Below the pieces are notes generated by a model. It saw nothing but the letters and a program-made list of their open reading frames with translations, was not told the origin of the DNA and ran no database searches. The position numbers and the translations under genes are program-made. A stretch of DNA of 64,000 nt from Lithobates sylvaticus. Lineage: Eukaryota > Chordata > Amphibia > Anura > Ranidae. Shown here one piece after another: positions 46,727 through 57,970 of this stretch (positions are counted from its first letter, which is position 1; every line of letters starts with the position of its first letter). The stretch covers positions 130,329,150 to 130,393,149 of the forward strand of contig CM053026.1 of NCBI GenBank assembly GCA_028564925.1, written 5' to 3'.

Positions 46727-49477
46727 GGCCATCTCGCATCCTGCTTTTTACACGCTGATTATCTGACACTAGATTAGTGCCATGTTTGTAAGTTAATTTC
46801 TTAATTTTTATCATGATATATTTTCTATATTGCGGAGAGCACTATGTTGTGTCCTTTTTGATTACATGATCCATGTGTCTTTGGAGATACCTACGCCTAA
46901 TAGTCGGTGCTCTCTGCTGTATCCTGATTTGCGGGGATTTGCTGTTTACCATCCATTTGTGCCCGTAAGGTAAGGCGTATTTGACCCTCTATAATTAAAG
47001 GGTCCCCTCAGTAAGGTGAGAGGCCATCTTTATTATTGCTGGAGGTTTCACATAAACCCACAGAGTTACCTGCATGCTGCATCTGTTTGGTTGTTTGATA
47101 TGTGGACTGGATCTTAGCGCTGTACCATCTATTTTACATTTCATATTCATATATGGTATGAAATACTATATTTGAATAGGCTGATTCTTTGAAAATAATG
47201 TAAACAATTTTAAAAATGTTTTAAAGCCTAATTATGTGGTGGTTGTATATATACATAGGGGTAGCCACATGTTCTATCTACGTATAAAGGTTCTGCGCCA
47301 TCCTTATTAGTACTGGATAATGATTGTGTTTTAATGCTCCTCTTTTTCGATCAGTCAGCTCAGACTAACAGAAAACAATACAATCTTTAGTTGCACTAGG
47401 CTTTCTCAGGGGTCATGCAGTAAGGTTGATAATTGCATTAGACTGAAATACAGATAAACACCTTAAGGAAGAATTTTGAAATGTTTTTAAAATGATTGCC
47501 ACAAAAATACACTAACAACAAAATGACTTTAATGTGAATTTCAAAATAATAACATAAAATTTGTGTTTGCTGACATGCACTATAATTAACCTATAATGGA
47601 AAAACAGAACAATCCAAGAAATCATTTATTTCTATTCTTCTAAATGGTGGGCAGAGACACGTGAATTATTCCTTTGTGCCCCAGTAAATTATTATGCATG
47701 CAGAATCTTTCTGTGTAAATATAAAGTCATTTATCCAACTTACATACAGCCATTTAGAGCTTGTTAGTACATATCTCTTCACCACAGCTCACTACTCCCC
47801 AAGTCCTGCTCCACAGACTCAGTGGTTTCATATATTTTACTGATGAAAGATAACAAGCTGGGAACAATTAGATGCAAATTGTATTAGCAGTTGTATATAT
47901 TAGGGTACATCTGCGCTATAAATGCACATTTGTCTACAGGGACATAAGATTGATTTACATTGCTCTACTGACTATCCTAAAATAAGAGTGATTAACTGTT
48001 CCTTTTCTGGATCTACATACTCCTACCATTTGAAGCAGGACACCCTCTACCTTGGTCCCCGATGTCAAACTGAAGCTTGCTAGGCTTGTCTACACACATG
48101 AAACGATGATGGTACACAAACAGGATTACTGACTCACAAAATGTCTGACACATTTTGCACAAACATGTTCATCATCATATAAAACTTTATGATTAAGCAC
48201 ATAATTGTGATATTATAGACAAAGCACACAGTGATGACCAGCTTGTGAGCCGTTTGTCTAATTCTAAATAAAGAAACTGCATGATGTGGTTATGTGTGCA
48301 GACCATCATTTTATTTCTTTTTTGATGGGGGGGGGGGGGGGGGGGGGGTTATGATGGAAGTCATTGTATCTTAATAACATAGAATTTTTAATGAGAGGTT
48401 TTAAAATCCTCAAGGTCCGCATGACCTTGACATATATCCTAAGACACAAACCTGCAAATAATATTGTAATGGAAGGCAAATCTTTACCGCTTTCTAATGT
48501 GGTAAATAGACACTTCCTTCCATTAGTTATCCTATTATATTGGCCTAAAGGACCTAAAGGGTTTTCAGCTATGTTCCAAATCACTCCAGGAACACTAAAG
48601 CCCAGGATATTTTATTCTCCAAACTGAGACTTTGCATAAAAAGCTAGGATTGTCCTTTTTTATTTTTTCTAGCCTATACACCCCCTATTGATCAATAGGA
48701 AGGCATGGTAAGTAGGAGGTGCAGGGACACACACTAGGTTAATTTAATAAAGGAATATAGGCCGTTTACATACAAAAGGGAATGGTGTCCCAAGGACCAC
48801 AGTGTATCAAGATCACAAGCCAAGGAGCTGATTGTTTCAGCTCCTGGGCCTAGCTCAGGGTCCAAGGTTTCATTGACAGCCAGTGGTTCTGACTCTAGTG
48901 TCAGCCGGGGCCTCTGAGTATGAATGCCAAATGGCACCAAGACAAATACAGTAGCTGCTGTCCCTGCACAATTTTAAAATGGCATCTGGGTCTCAAGTGG
49001 TTAAAGGGAATAACTGATTGTTTGATGGTACTACAATGATACTATAAGCTTTGCCTTGTTTTTGAAAAAATATGCAAAAGATATTGTACTTTATTATTTA
49101 ATATGTATAGCATTCACCTTGCCATAGTTTAATCTGAATGTGCAAGTTTCTGGCAACTTTCTGTATAATTAAAAGTGAGTTTTCAAGATACTGCAATGTT
49201 GATGTTTGCTGCACCTCCTGCAGTGCTTGCATCTGAATTTTTGTATGTTTTATTGGCAACAACAGAGGCTGAGTGAGTGTGCTAGTAGACAATGGACAGA
49301 AGAGTGTAATGTGCCATAGCCAATGCCCTCTCATGGTTTTTCTGTGCGAGCAAAGCAACGGATTTTATTTAATACCCTCCTCTCTAGAAGCACTGATGGT
49401 TGATGATTTGCCCAACATCACCACATGGGATCAGATAATGAGTTTTAAGCCCTGTATAAGTAGAATGACTCAGATGA
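46727..49477. other. Unassigned sequence with a G22 run
   Basis: 46727-47160 is likely the body of the hammerhead-bearing repeat (GGAGAGCACT, GCGCTGTACCATC). Beyond it I see no gene or element. Confidence 0.45.
48327..48348 (+). repeat. Homopolymer of 22 G
   Basis: This is an uninterrupted G tract, the second of this length in the window. Confidence 0.95.
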
Positions 49478-49481
49478 TTAA

Positions 49482-49680
49482 AGCGAAAATAAACTCAGCG
49501 ATTTAGCAGTTTTTAAAAAACAGTTACATTACTGGAACGTGCTCTCAACCAAACTGTCAAAGCATCAAATGACTGGTGTCATAACTAATTCCATGTGCAG
49601 CATCGTGGCAGTTGAAGATCAAACAGAGGCCAAGATGGCAGCCTTCATGGCTGAAAATGATGGAAGGGTTTAGTTTAGCT
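49482..49680. mobile_element. TTAA-flanked MITE, 199 bp
   Basis: Inverted ends AGCGAAAATAAACTC and GGGTTTAGTTTAGCT between TTAA at 49478-49481 and 49681-49684. The interior is related to 24805-25025 (CTCTCAACCAAACTGTCAAA and its complement). Confidence 0.82.
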
Positions 49681-49871
49681 TTAAAGCAAAGGTAAGATGA
49701 TTATGTACTTCAGGGTGAGTAGCATTTATTGCACACTTTTGGCTTTTTCTTGCATTGGCAAAAAACATGTTTCTTTTAGGGGAGACTAATACTTTCATTT
49801 CGAATCCCTTCTGTATGCCTATGTAAAAATTTTTTTTACTTTGCACCATTGACTTGATTGCCTTTACTTAA

Positions 49872-50254
49872 CTGTAAGTTCACCTTTACAGAAAAATCTG
49901 TAAGGTGAACTTACATAGGTCCCCCTTCTCGCCCCCCCCGGTCCCGCTGACCTGGACCGCCACAATCTCTGGTTCTAAGCCCCGGTATACCAGTGTCAGG
50001 AGCCCGGGGCTTAGAAATCCTCTCTCCATCCATGCTGCATTTTGTGACGGTTCTGACTAATTAGAATGCTCCAAAGCATCCTCCTGACAGGGGACATTTT
50101 GGACATTCAGCTGAGAGGATTTCTAAGCCCCGGACATCTGGCATGGATATACTGGGGATTAGAACCAGAGATTGCCATGGTCCAGGTCAGCGGGACTGGG
50201 GGGGGAGAGGGGGACCTGTGTAACTTCACCTTTTTGTAAAGGTGAACTTACCCT
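49872..50254. mobile_element. TTAA-flanked foldback MITE, 383 bp
   Basis: The arms pair over about 130 bp: GTAAGTTCACCTTTACA with TGTAAAGGTGAACTTAC-like ends, CCCGCTGACCTGGACC with GGTCCAGGTCAGCGGG, and AAGCCCCGG/CCGGGGCTTAGAAATCC with partners. TTAA at 49868-49871 and 50255-50258. Confidence 0.88.
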
Positions 50255-50473
50255 TTAAGGCTGACCTAGCTGGCTTTCTGTCCAGTAAGAGTGCCCATAA
50301 GAGCCATTGCAGTTCTCACAATGGGAATGGCAATGGTGGCAGGGCAGGGCTTAATCCAGATGGCAGGAAAGTTAGGCCTCTCATGACAAAGGATACTAAA
50401 TCAAAGAGACACTGAGAGGACACATTTCTCACTAATAATCACAATGTATAGTTTGTTCTTGGAAATGGCTTTA

Positions 50474-50569
50474 AAGTATAACTAAAGGCAAGACATTTTT
50501 TAGATCTGGATAGCGTGGCGATGGGTTAGAACCACTGTAAGGTTTTATTGTGGTCTTTGTCCCCTTTAA
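50474..50569. repeat. Truncated copy of the 52663-53065 element
   Basis: After TTAA, AGTATAACTAAAGG and then GGTTAGAACC-ACTGTAAGGTTTT and TGGTCTTTGTCCC parallel the left end of the 52663-53065 element. It breaks off where the Tc1 fragment starts. Confidence 0.6.
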
Positions 50570-50923
50570 GCAGACAAGTTTGGCAAACTCCAGGCAGGCT
50601 GTCATGTGCCTTTTACTGAGGAGTGGCATCTGTCTGGCCACTCTACCATACAGGCCTGATGGGTGGAGTGCTGCAAAGATGGTTGTTCTTCTGGAAGGTT
50701 CTCCTCTCTCCACGGAAAAACGCTGGAGCTCTGTCAGAGTGATGTTCTTGGCCACCTCCCTAAGGCCCTTCTCCCCCAGTTGCTCAGCCAGGTGGCCCGC
50801 TGTAGGAAGAGTCCTGGTGGTTCCAAACTTCTTCCATGTACAGATGATGGAGGCCACTGTGCTCATTGGGACCTTCAATGCTGCATAAATCTTTCTGTAT
50901 CCATCCCGAGATCTGTGCCTCAA
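50570..50923 (-). pseudogene. Tc1-like transposase, N-terminal remnant
   Basis: The frame gives GYRKIYAALKVPMSTVASII and CTWKKFGTTRTLPTAGHLAE, the paired-type helix-turn-helix and linker of Tc1 transposases that bind the terminal repeats. Upstream in another phase lies MKSNELSVDL, the normal start, cut off by a stop. The frame then reaches LSKRHMTACLEFAKLVCLKG, just before the DDE domain, and passes into unrelated repeat DNA. No catalytic residue remains. Confidence 0.82.
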
Positions 50924-51356
50924 TACACTCCTGTCTCAGAGGTCTACAGACAATTCATTGGACTTCATGGCTTGGTTTGTGCTCTGACATGCACTGTTAA
51001 CTGTGGGACCTTATATAGACAGGTGTGTGCCTTTCCAAATCATGTCCAATTAACTGAATTTACCACAGATGGACTCCAATCAAGTTGTAGAAACATCTCA
51101 AGGATTGTTAGTGGAAATAGGATGCACTTAAGCTCAATTTTAAGCGTCATGGCAAAGGCTGTGAATACTTATATACATGTGATTTTATCGTTTTTTTTAT
51201 TTTTTATTATTTTTTATTATTACAAACTTCTTTCATGTTGTCATTATGGGGTATTGTTTGTAGAATTTTGAGGAAAATAATGAGTTGAATCCATTTTGGA
51301 ATAAGGCTGTAATATAATAAAAAGTGAAGCACTGTGAATACTTTCTGGATGCACTG
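50570..51356 (-). mobile_element. Truncated Tc1-like element
   Basis: The right end ...ATACTTTCTGGATGCACTG abuts TA (51357-51358), and the segment AAAATTCTAC/TAGAATTTTGAGGAAAATAA is the terminal inverted repeat of a Tc1 family also common in fish. The left third, with the catalytic domain, is missing; the sequence stops at about 50570. Confidence 0.85.
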
Positions 51357-51358
51357 TA

Positions 51359-52244
51359 AGTTATGTTGTTTAACATGGCTGAAGGGTTCACATTGCAACA
51401 CATAATAATTGAGACCAGCTTTCTGTTAGGAACCTTTTTGAAATATTTTGATACATTTCATGTTAGGACTTTATATTTTCTTGCAGCATATGTAATAGGT
51501 TGGGAAGTAATAAACATTTTCATAAAATACCTTTTTTTCTTTCTGTACAGAATTCATATACCACATAAAGAAAATGATCAGAAGCATGAAAGTCATGGAA
51601 TTTCCTCTATTATAGGACCTATTTTATAGTCTTTCATGTCTTGATCTATTTCTCAATTACAACATTCACTTTACTATTTTATTACTTTTATTTCTTTGAA
51701 GCTTAAACAGCAGTGCAGTTTTACATCATTAGCATATTATGTCATATATTCACTGTCATTTGTTCTAGGTAATAGCTGGTTTCACTTGCTGATTGCCATT
51801 TTATGTACAGGGGAGGGCAGCGTCAAGCGCAGGAGAAACAAACAAAACATCCTGATATACAGAAAAAGGTATTATTGAACTGACAAACCATTCAGACAAG
51901 CAGAACAATAGAATCACAATACATGATTTTAAAATAGCGCCGAAAAGAAAATACAAGAATTAACTAAAAGCAGAAAATGTATATAAATGTTAGGTTGTCC
52001 TGCAGAATATAATAGTCTAAGATATGATGGAAAATTAATTAATTGTGAATGGCATAGCAATGAATTTGTGTTGCAGTGCACCCCAAAGTATGGTGACAAA
52101 TAACCATTTGCTGCCCAATGCTAAGGAAAGTGCTGAAGATCTAAAATTTGGTTTGTTGTGGTGCAGAAAAGTTGCGTACAGCCCTAACCTTTCCACCAAA
52201 TAGAAATTCCTGTTGGCCATTGCACCTACCCATCAAAGATCATA
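51359..52244. other. Unassigned AT-rich sequence
   Basis: I see nothing identifiable. Confidence 0.5.
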
Positions 52245-52614
52245 CATAGCTCCCAACTGTCCCTGATTTTGAGGGACTGTCCCTGATTTGGAGCAATGTC
52301 CCTGTGTCCCTCATTCCTCCCCATTTGTCCCTGGTCTGATCTCTATAGATGTATATAAAATGCACTTTTTATCTATCAAAAAATATTTCCCAGTGCTAAA
52401 ACTTTCATCTGAATTCTAAATTGCAACATTTGTAAATTCCAAAAGCCAATATAAAGGAATAATAGTGGTAAAAAGGCACTTGTGGGGTTAATCAATCTTG
52501 TTTTTTTTGGTACAATTCTCCTTTAAGGGGGCGTGGCAAGGGGTGTGTCCTATGCCTGCATACTTTTGCTGTTAGGTGTCCCTCATTCCCATCTCAAAAA
52601 GTTGGGAGGTATGG
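52245..52614. mobile_element. Dispersed element with ATAGCTCCCAACT ends, copy 2
   Basis: Inverted ends ATAGCTCCCAACT and AGTTGGGAGGTAT. It is the reverse complement of the 45514-45862 copy, with repeated TGTCCCTGAT/TGTCCCTCAT motifs near both ends. Confidence 0.8.
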
Positions 52615-52662
52615 ATTATAGGCTCAGTAAACAGAAGCGTATGGAGCCAACCTTGACTTTAA

Positions 52663-53065
52663 AGTTCATATATAGCCATTTTTTTGTAGTAAATGATTAG
52701 AACCCTTTGCAGGTTTTTATTATGGTCTGTGTCCCTGCCAGGTAGTTTTACCCTATTGATTTTTTTCTAGTTGACCATTTTTACCAAGACAGAATTTGAT
52801 GGGAAATCCAACATTTTACAGTTGTCACCAGAACAAGAGGGTAAGGGAAATCTTTCAAAATTTCTATCTTTCTATTCTGGTAAAAACTACCCAAGAGAGG
52901 AAATCCCCTTACTTTGTGGTAATTTTTTTTAAATCCTATTGCTTCTCTGGGACAGGAATGGAAAATGTAAATCTCTCCAATGGGATACAACAAATAAACT
53001 GACAGGTTAAACTCCTATATGCTCTAATCAAAACTAAAAAGAAAAATTTGGGCTATACATACACT
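52663..53065. mobile_element. TTAA-flanked element, 403 bp
   Basis: Ends AGTTCATATATAGCC and GGGCTATACATACACT are inverted repeats, with TTAA at 52659-52662 and 53066-53069. The interior has inverted segments ACCAGAACAAGAGGGTAAGG and CCTTACTTTGTGG-type partners. A truncated copy lies at 50474-50569. Confidence 0.82.
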
Positions 53066-53069
53066 TTAA

Positions 53070-53657
53070 AGGTGCATTCATAAGCTCTAATTAGATATGA
53101 GAACCCTAGCAGGGGTTCCCGTGATTAGCTGCCAGGGGCAACCCAACTGAAAGCAATGGGAGACTGCCAGATCCCACAGCTAACAGAACAGACCAACCAT
53201 GAGCCAGGAGAAGAGACTCTTAACTATTTTTTATGAACTGTTGTTTTTTTTATCCTAATGTCTCTTTTGTGTTCCACATTTACTAATGTTGTGGTGGATG
53301 TACCGTGTTTCCCCAAAAATAAGACTTATTTTAATTTTGTCTACAAAAAAAAACATACTAGGGCTTATTTTCAGGGGATGTCTTATTTTTTTACGGTATG
53401 TACAATAATCTACATTTATTCAAATACAGTCATGTCATCTTCTGGAAACAATAATTACTGATCCTTTAAACTTTAAAGCATTATAGACAGAATAGTGCTT
53501 GTGCTGTGTCATTTACCCCTCTCTATGTTCTAAAAAACCTGGAATAAAACAATAAAATGTTTTTTTAAAAAGTTCAGGAGTCAGCATTATGAAATTATGT
53601 AATCCCAAAACCTTAGTTAAAGTCATTGTAAAATGATGTAATCTGTTCTGTAAAAAA
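53070..53657. other. Unassigned sequence
   Basis: I see nothing identifiable. Confidence 0.5.
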
Positions 53658-53912
53658 GATTATATAATGTGCAGTGTGTCTCCTATTGTAACTTTATTGT
53701 AGAAAATACCTTTACAGTGCCGCTGGGCACTCACGTGACTCGCCAGAGCTTTTCTTCCCCACTCCGAGCACTGCAGAAGGAGGGGCTGCTGACATCAGCC
53801 AGGAGGAGAGAAGAAGTGCTCCAACGGGTCATGTGAGTGCCCAGCGGTGCAGTAAATAAGGTATTTTCTACAATAAAGTTACACAAGGAGACCCATTGCA
53901 CATTATATAATC
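53658..53912. repeat. Palindrome with about 95-bp arms
   Basis: GATTATATAATGTGCA...TAACTTTATTGTAGAAAATACC and CCGCTGGGCACTCACGTGAC in the left half pair with their complements in the right half (…GAGTGCCCAGCGG…GGTATTTTCTACAATAAAG…TGCACATTATATAATC). Confidence 0.88.
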
Positions 53913-54403
53913 CACTCTTGCTATCCAGCGATGGGTGATCTCTTCTCCGGGGTCCAGCGTTGGGTGATCTCTTCCAAAGACGTCCAGCACAGCGCATCCT
54001 GTCTCCACGGAGACACTGTGGGAATCCCAGGTCTTAGCTGAGGAGGACCGGGCCACCTGTCACCTGACCCCGCCCCCTCTGACGCAAGGGGAAAGCCGGG
54101 CTTCCCCAGTGACGTATGGGTGACCACGGCCCCCTCTTATGTAACGGAAACCTGCGTTACATCAGAGGGGGGCAGGGTCACACGTACATCACTGGGGAAG
54201 CCCAGCTTTTCCCTTGCATCAGAGGGGGGCGGGGTCAGGTAAGACCTTATCCTCAGCTAAGACCTTATCAGGCTCTCGGGATTCCCGCAGTGTCTCCATG
54301 GAGACAGGATGCGCTGCGCTGGACGTCATTGAAAGAGATCACCCATCGCTGGACCCTGGAGAAGAGATCAGCCATCGCTGGATTGCAAGAGTGGATTACC
54401 ACC
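53908..54403. repeat. Long palindrome, about 500 bp
   Basis: Left arm TCCACTCTTGCTATCCAGCG...CATCCTGTCTCC...TTCCCCAGTGACGTA pairs with the right arm nearly throughout, ending CGCTGGATTGCAAGAGTGGA. The centre lies near 54150 (GTAACGGAAACCTGCGTTAC). An insert of about 15 bases in the right arm duplicates CTAAGACCTTATC. The arm ends overlap the palindrome 53658-53912, so the two may be one compound element. Confidence 0.88.
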
Positions 54404-54429
54404 GCTGGAATCTTTTTTTTATATTTTTT

Positions 54430-54930
54430 ATTTTTAATAAAGGACTTTTCCCAACGGTGTCTGTGTGTTTTTTAACCATTTTTTACACTTTCTTTGTGAA
54501 ATGGTAGGGGTACTATTGTACCCCCTTACCATTTCAAACAGGGGGGGAGGGGTGGGATCTGGGGGTCCCCTTGTTAAAGGGGGCTTCCAGATTCTGATAA
54601 GCCGCCTGCCCGCAGACCCCCACAACCACCGGCCAGGGTTGTAGGGATGAGGCCCTTGTCCCTATCAACATGGGGACATGGTCACAGACCCCCAAAGCAT
54701 CCTCCCAATGTTGAGGGCATGTGGCCTGGTACGGTTCAGGGGGGGCGCTCCCTCTTTTTCTTGCGGCCTGCCAGGTTGCATGCTTAGATAAAGGGTCTGG
54801 TATGGATATTTGGGGGGAACCCCGCGTAATTTTTTTTTTTTAATTTGACCCGGGTTTCCCTTAATATCCATACCAGACCTGAAGGGCCTGGTAATTGAAT
54901 TTGGGGGAACCCCACACATATTTTTTTTTT
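54430..54930. repeat. GC-rich dispersed repeat, copy 1
   Basis: AATAAAGGACTTTTC, then CCCCTTGTTAAAGGGGGCTTC, CCGCAGACCCCCACAACCAC and GGTCTGGTATGGATATT. The same order occurs at 58885-59175, and parts at 59705-60000 and 60340-60670. Pieces of one non-autonomous hAT interior are the likeliest source. Confidence 0.75.
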
Positions 54931-54974
54931 TTTATCAATGTCTTTCAATGACTGTTCTCTGTATTAAGGGAGCC

Positions 54975-55425
54975 AACAATTCATTATAGCCACGAGTGCT
55001 TTTAAATGACCTTTTTTCCTGCAAAAATTATACTTTGTGCAGGGACAGTTCTAAGCACGGGAAACATGCACCCCTTTACAGGCATACTATACACACCCCC
55101 TAGGTATGAAATTTTAAGGAATATTACACTTTTATTGTTTCACTTTAAGCATTATTAAAATCACTGCTCCCGAACAAAACTGTTGTTTTTAAAACTTTCT
55201 TTTGCATTGATACATGTCCCCTGGGGCGGGACCCAGGTCCCCAAACACTTTTTATGACAATAACTTGCATATAAGCCTTTAAAATTAGCACTTTAGATTT
55301 CTCCCATAGACTTTTACAGGGTGTTCGCGGCTTTTCGAATTTGCAGCGAACACCCCAAATTGTTCGCTGAACAGGCAATGTTCGAGTCGAACGTGAGTTC
55401 GACTTGAACTCGAAGCTCATTCCTA
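54975..55425 (-). mobile_element. Relative of the 13.2-kb hAT terminus
   Basis: On the minus strand it begins TAGGAATGAGCTTCGAGTTC and then follows 11462-11890 of the big hAT (GGGGACCTGGGTCCCGCCCC, ACATGTATCAATGCAAAAG, GGAGCAGTGATTTTAATAAT) for about 400 bp. It is a non-autonomous or truncated family member; the partner end was not located. Confidence 0.8.
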
Positions 55426-56717
55426 ATCCATTTGTAGTACAAAACAGCCTTACAAGTAGCCCTTCAGATTTTATCTTTTTTATATGTTTCTGGGAATTAT
55501 ATGGTTTTCATTTATATTAGGTCTCCTTTTAAAAATGTGTGCACCTCTGTTTTTTTAAAGTTTCCAATTAAACATTTATTTTAGAATTTGTACTTCTAAT
55601 GTGATCATTAGACTCCTTCTTAGTTTTTTGCATCAGAGTGGATTGCTGGCTGCTTTCAGCTTTTCAATGCACAAGGCTATAACTCGACAGAGAAAATATT
55701 GGGAAAATGGATGATTTTGTTAAATGTTGCCAAATGTCCAAACAGTAAAGTTTGTAAATATTGCACAGTTCTGAAAAAATGTTGGACAGAACTCCTGCTG
55801 TCTTTGTCTTTGTTAACTTATCTTGCCTTCCCCGTTCTGTCTTACAAAAGCTGTACATTACACAGATCCTTTGCTCTATCACACCAGCAGCATTTCCAAT
55901 ATTCTCGGTCAGGTTAGCGCCACTGAATGAATGGCTTGCTGTCTACGTTTTGTGAATTGATTAATGAGCATATGTTGAAGATTTCAAATTGCTGCTCCAA
56001 GTGCAACAGAATATAAATGCCACATTTGAAATGTTCCAAAATACAAACCGGAGCCAATATGCCATTTCACAGCTGTGTTCCAGAGAAAAAAAGCCACAAG
56101 GCCAGCCACCTGGATAAGCCCATTTCATGCCAGTGGTTTTATCTCTACCTATGCCCACTAAAACACAGAAATATCAATTACCAGAAAGGACAGCTCACTT
56201 TTTTTTTTGGTACACCTAAGAAATATTTCAGACCCTGTAACAGTAGAGCAACAGTACATACAGCCAGGACATTATCTTAAATTCTGCCAAATGTGTGCTT
56301 GAAATGACAGCTTTCTAATTCCAATACAAAAAGGTGGTTTACATATTGTAAACTGTAATAAATTGCTCTGCTCTTTTGTGGTTTTTATGAAATATTTTAA
56401 TTACAGAGAAGTAGGTTTAAAAAGTATTGTGTGCAAGTCTATGAAATAAGTCACAGCAGTATATAATCATTATTAGTGAACATTTCCATTTACAGTATTG
56501 TAAAGTCTAAAGAATTACTTGCAGCCCTCCTTGTTTAAAATTCCTTTTGTTTGCTTGAAATTTGAAAGCATCTTGTTTAAAGTGAACCTGAATGTGAAAT
56601 TGCTGCCATATTGCAAGTGTTGTGAAAGCCACTGGGATAGCCAGTGCTGGTAAGTATGGATAAGCTGCTAGCTCAGACTAAATTTTGCTTGTTCTGAGAT
56701 TCGGCCTACAAACAAAC
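55426..56717. other. Unassigned sequence
   Basis: I see no gene or element. Confidence 0.5.
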
Positions 56718-57119
56718 TTAATTGGTAGACATGTGCAGAAAGGAAAAAATTGTTTAATTTCATTTCAGATACAGTTGTGCTCATAAGTTTACATACCCTG
56801 GCAGAATTTATGATTTCTTGGCCATTTTTCAGAGAATATGAATGATAACACAAAAAACTTTCTTTCACTCACGGTTAGTGTTTGGCTGAAGCCATTTATT
56901 ATCAATCAACTGTGTTTACTCTTTAAATCATAATCACAACAGAAACTACCCAAATGGCCCTGATCAAAAGTTTACATATCCCAGTTGCCCCCTTTAACAT
57001 CAATGACAGCTTGAAGTCTTTTGTGGTATTTGTGGATGAGGCTCTTTATCTTCTCAGATGGTAAAGCTGCCCATTCCTCTTGGCAAAAAGCCTCCAGTTC
57101 CTGTAAATTCTTGGGCTGT

Positions 57120-57352
57120 CTTGCACTCTTGGATCTCTCCAGAGTGGCTCAATGATATTGAGGTCAAGAGACTGAGATGGCCACTCCAGAACCTTCACTT
57201 TATTCGGCTGTAGTCAATGACAGGTCAACTTGGCCTTGTGTTTTGGATCATTGTCATGTTGGAACGTTCAAGTACGTCCCATGCGCAGCTTCCTGGTTGA
57301 TGAATGCAAATGTTCCTCCAGTATTTTGTGATAACATACTGCATTCATTCAG
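57120..57352 (-). pseudogene. Tc1-like transposase, C-terminal remnant
   Basis: Past the stop of the main frame, FQHDNDPKHKAKL (second catalytic Asp) and SLDLNIIEPLWRDP (third, Glu, position) can be read in shifted frames on the same strand, so the DDE domain is present but broken by at least two frame changes. Confidence 0.8.
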
Positions 57353-57970
57353 TCATAAATTGATGCAGTCATCAATTTTGACCAAATTTCCTGTGCCTTT
57401 GTAGCTCACACATCCCCAAAACATCAGCGATCCACCTCCGTGTTTCACAGTAGGAATGGTGTACCTTTCATCATAGGCCTTGTTGACTCCTCTCCACATG
57501 AAGCTTTTATGGTTGTGGCCAAAAAGCAAAATTTTGATCTCATCACTCCAAATGACTTTGTGCCAGAAGGTTTGAGGCTTGTCTCTGTGCTGACATTTGT
57601 GTAGTAATGGTTTTCTTCTGGCGACTCGACCATGCAGCCCATCTTTCTTCAAGTGCCTCCTTATTGTGCATCTTGAAACAGCCACACCACATGTTTTCAG
57701 AGAGTCCTGTATTTCACCTGAAGTTATTTGTGGGTTTTTCTTTGCACCCCGAACAATTTTCCTGGCAGTTGTGGCTGACATTTTAGTTGGTCTACCTGAC
57801 CGTGGTTTGGTTTCAACAGAACCCCTCATTCTCCACTTCTTGATTAGAGTTTGAACACTGCTGATTGGCATTCTCAATTCCTTGGATATCTTTTTATATG
57901 CCTTTCCTTTTTTATACAATTCAACTACCTTTTCCCACAGATCCTTTGACAGTTCTTTTGCTTTCCCCAT
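57353..57970 (-). pseudogene. Tc1-like transposase, N-terminal and first catalytic part
   Basis: The 205-residue frame starts MGKAKELSKDLWEKVVELYK. It has two helix-turn-helix regions (about residues 10-50 and 70-108), a GRP linker (RSGRPTK, about 57-63) and then the start of the DDE domain: KVIWSDEIKILLFGH carries the first catalytic Asp, followed by VKHGGGSLMFWGC and KGTGNLVKI. Full-length relatives are about 340 residues. Compared with them about ten residues are missing before DKPQTFW (after LLHKC), and a stop follows INL. The element is therefore not autonomous. Confidence 0.92.

Noticed and set aside
54116-54507. Frames over 54116-54507 as coding
   Set aside because: They lie in the right arm of the 500-bp palindrome and mirror frames in the left arm.
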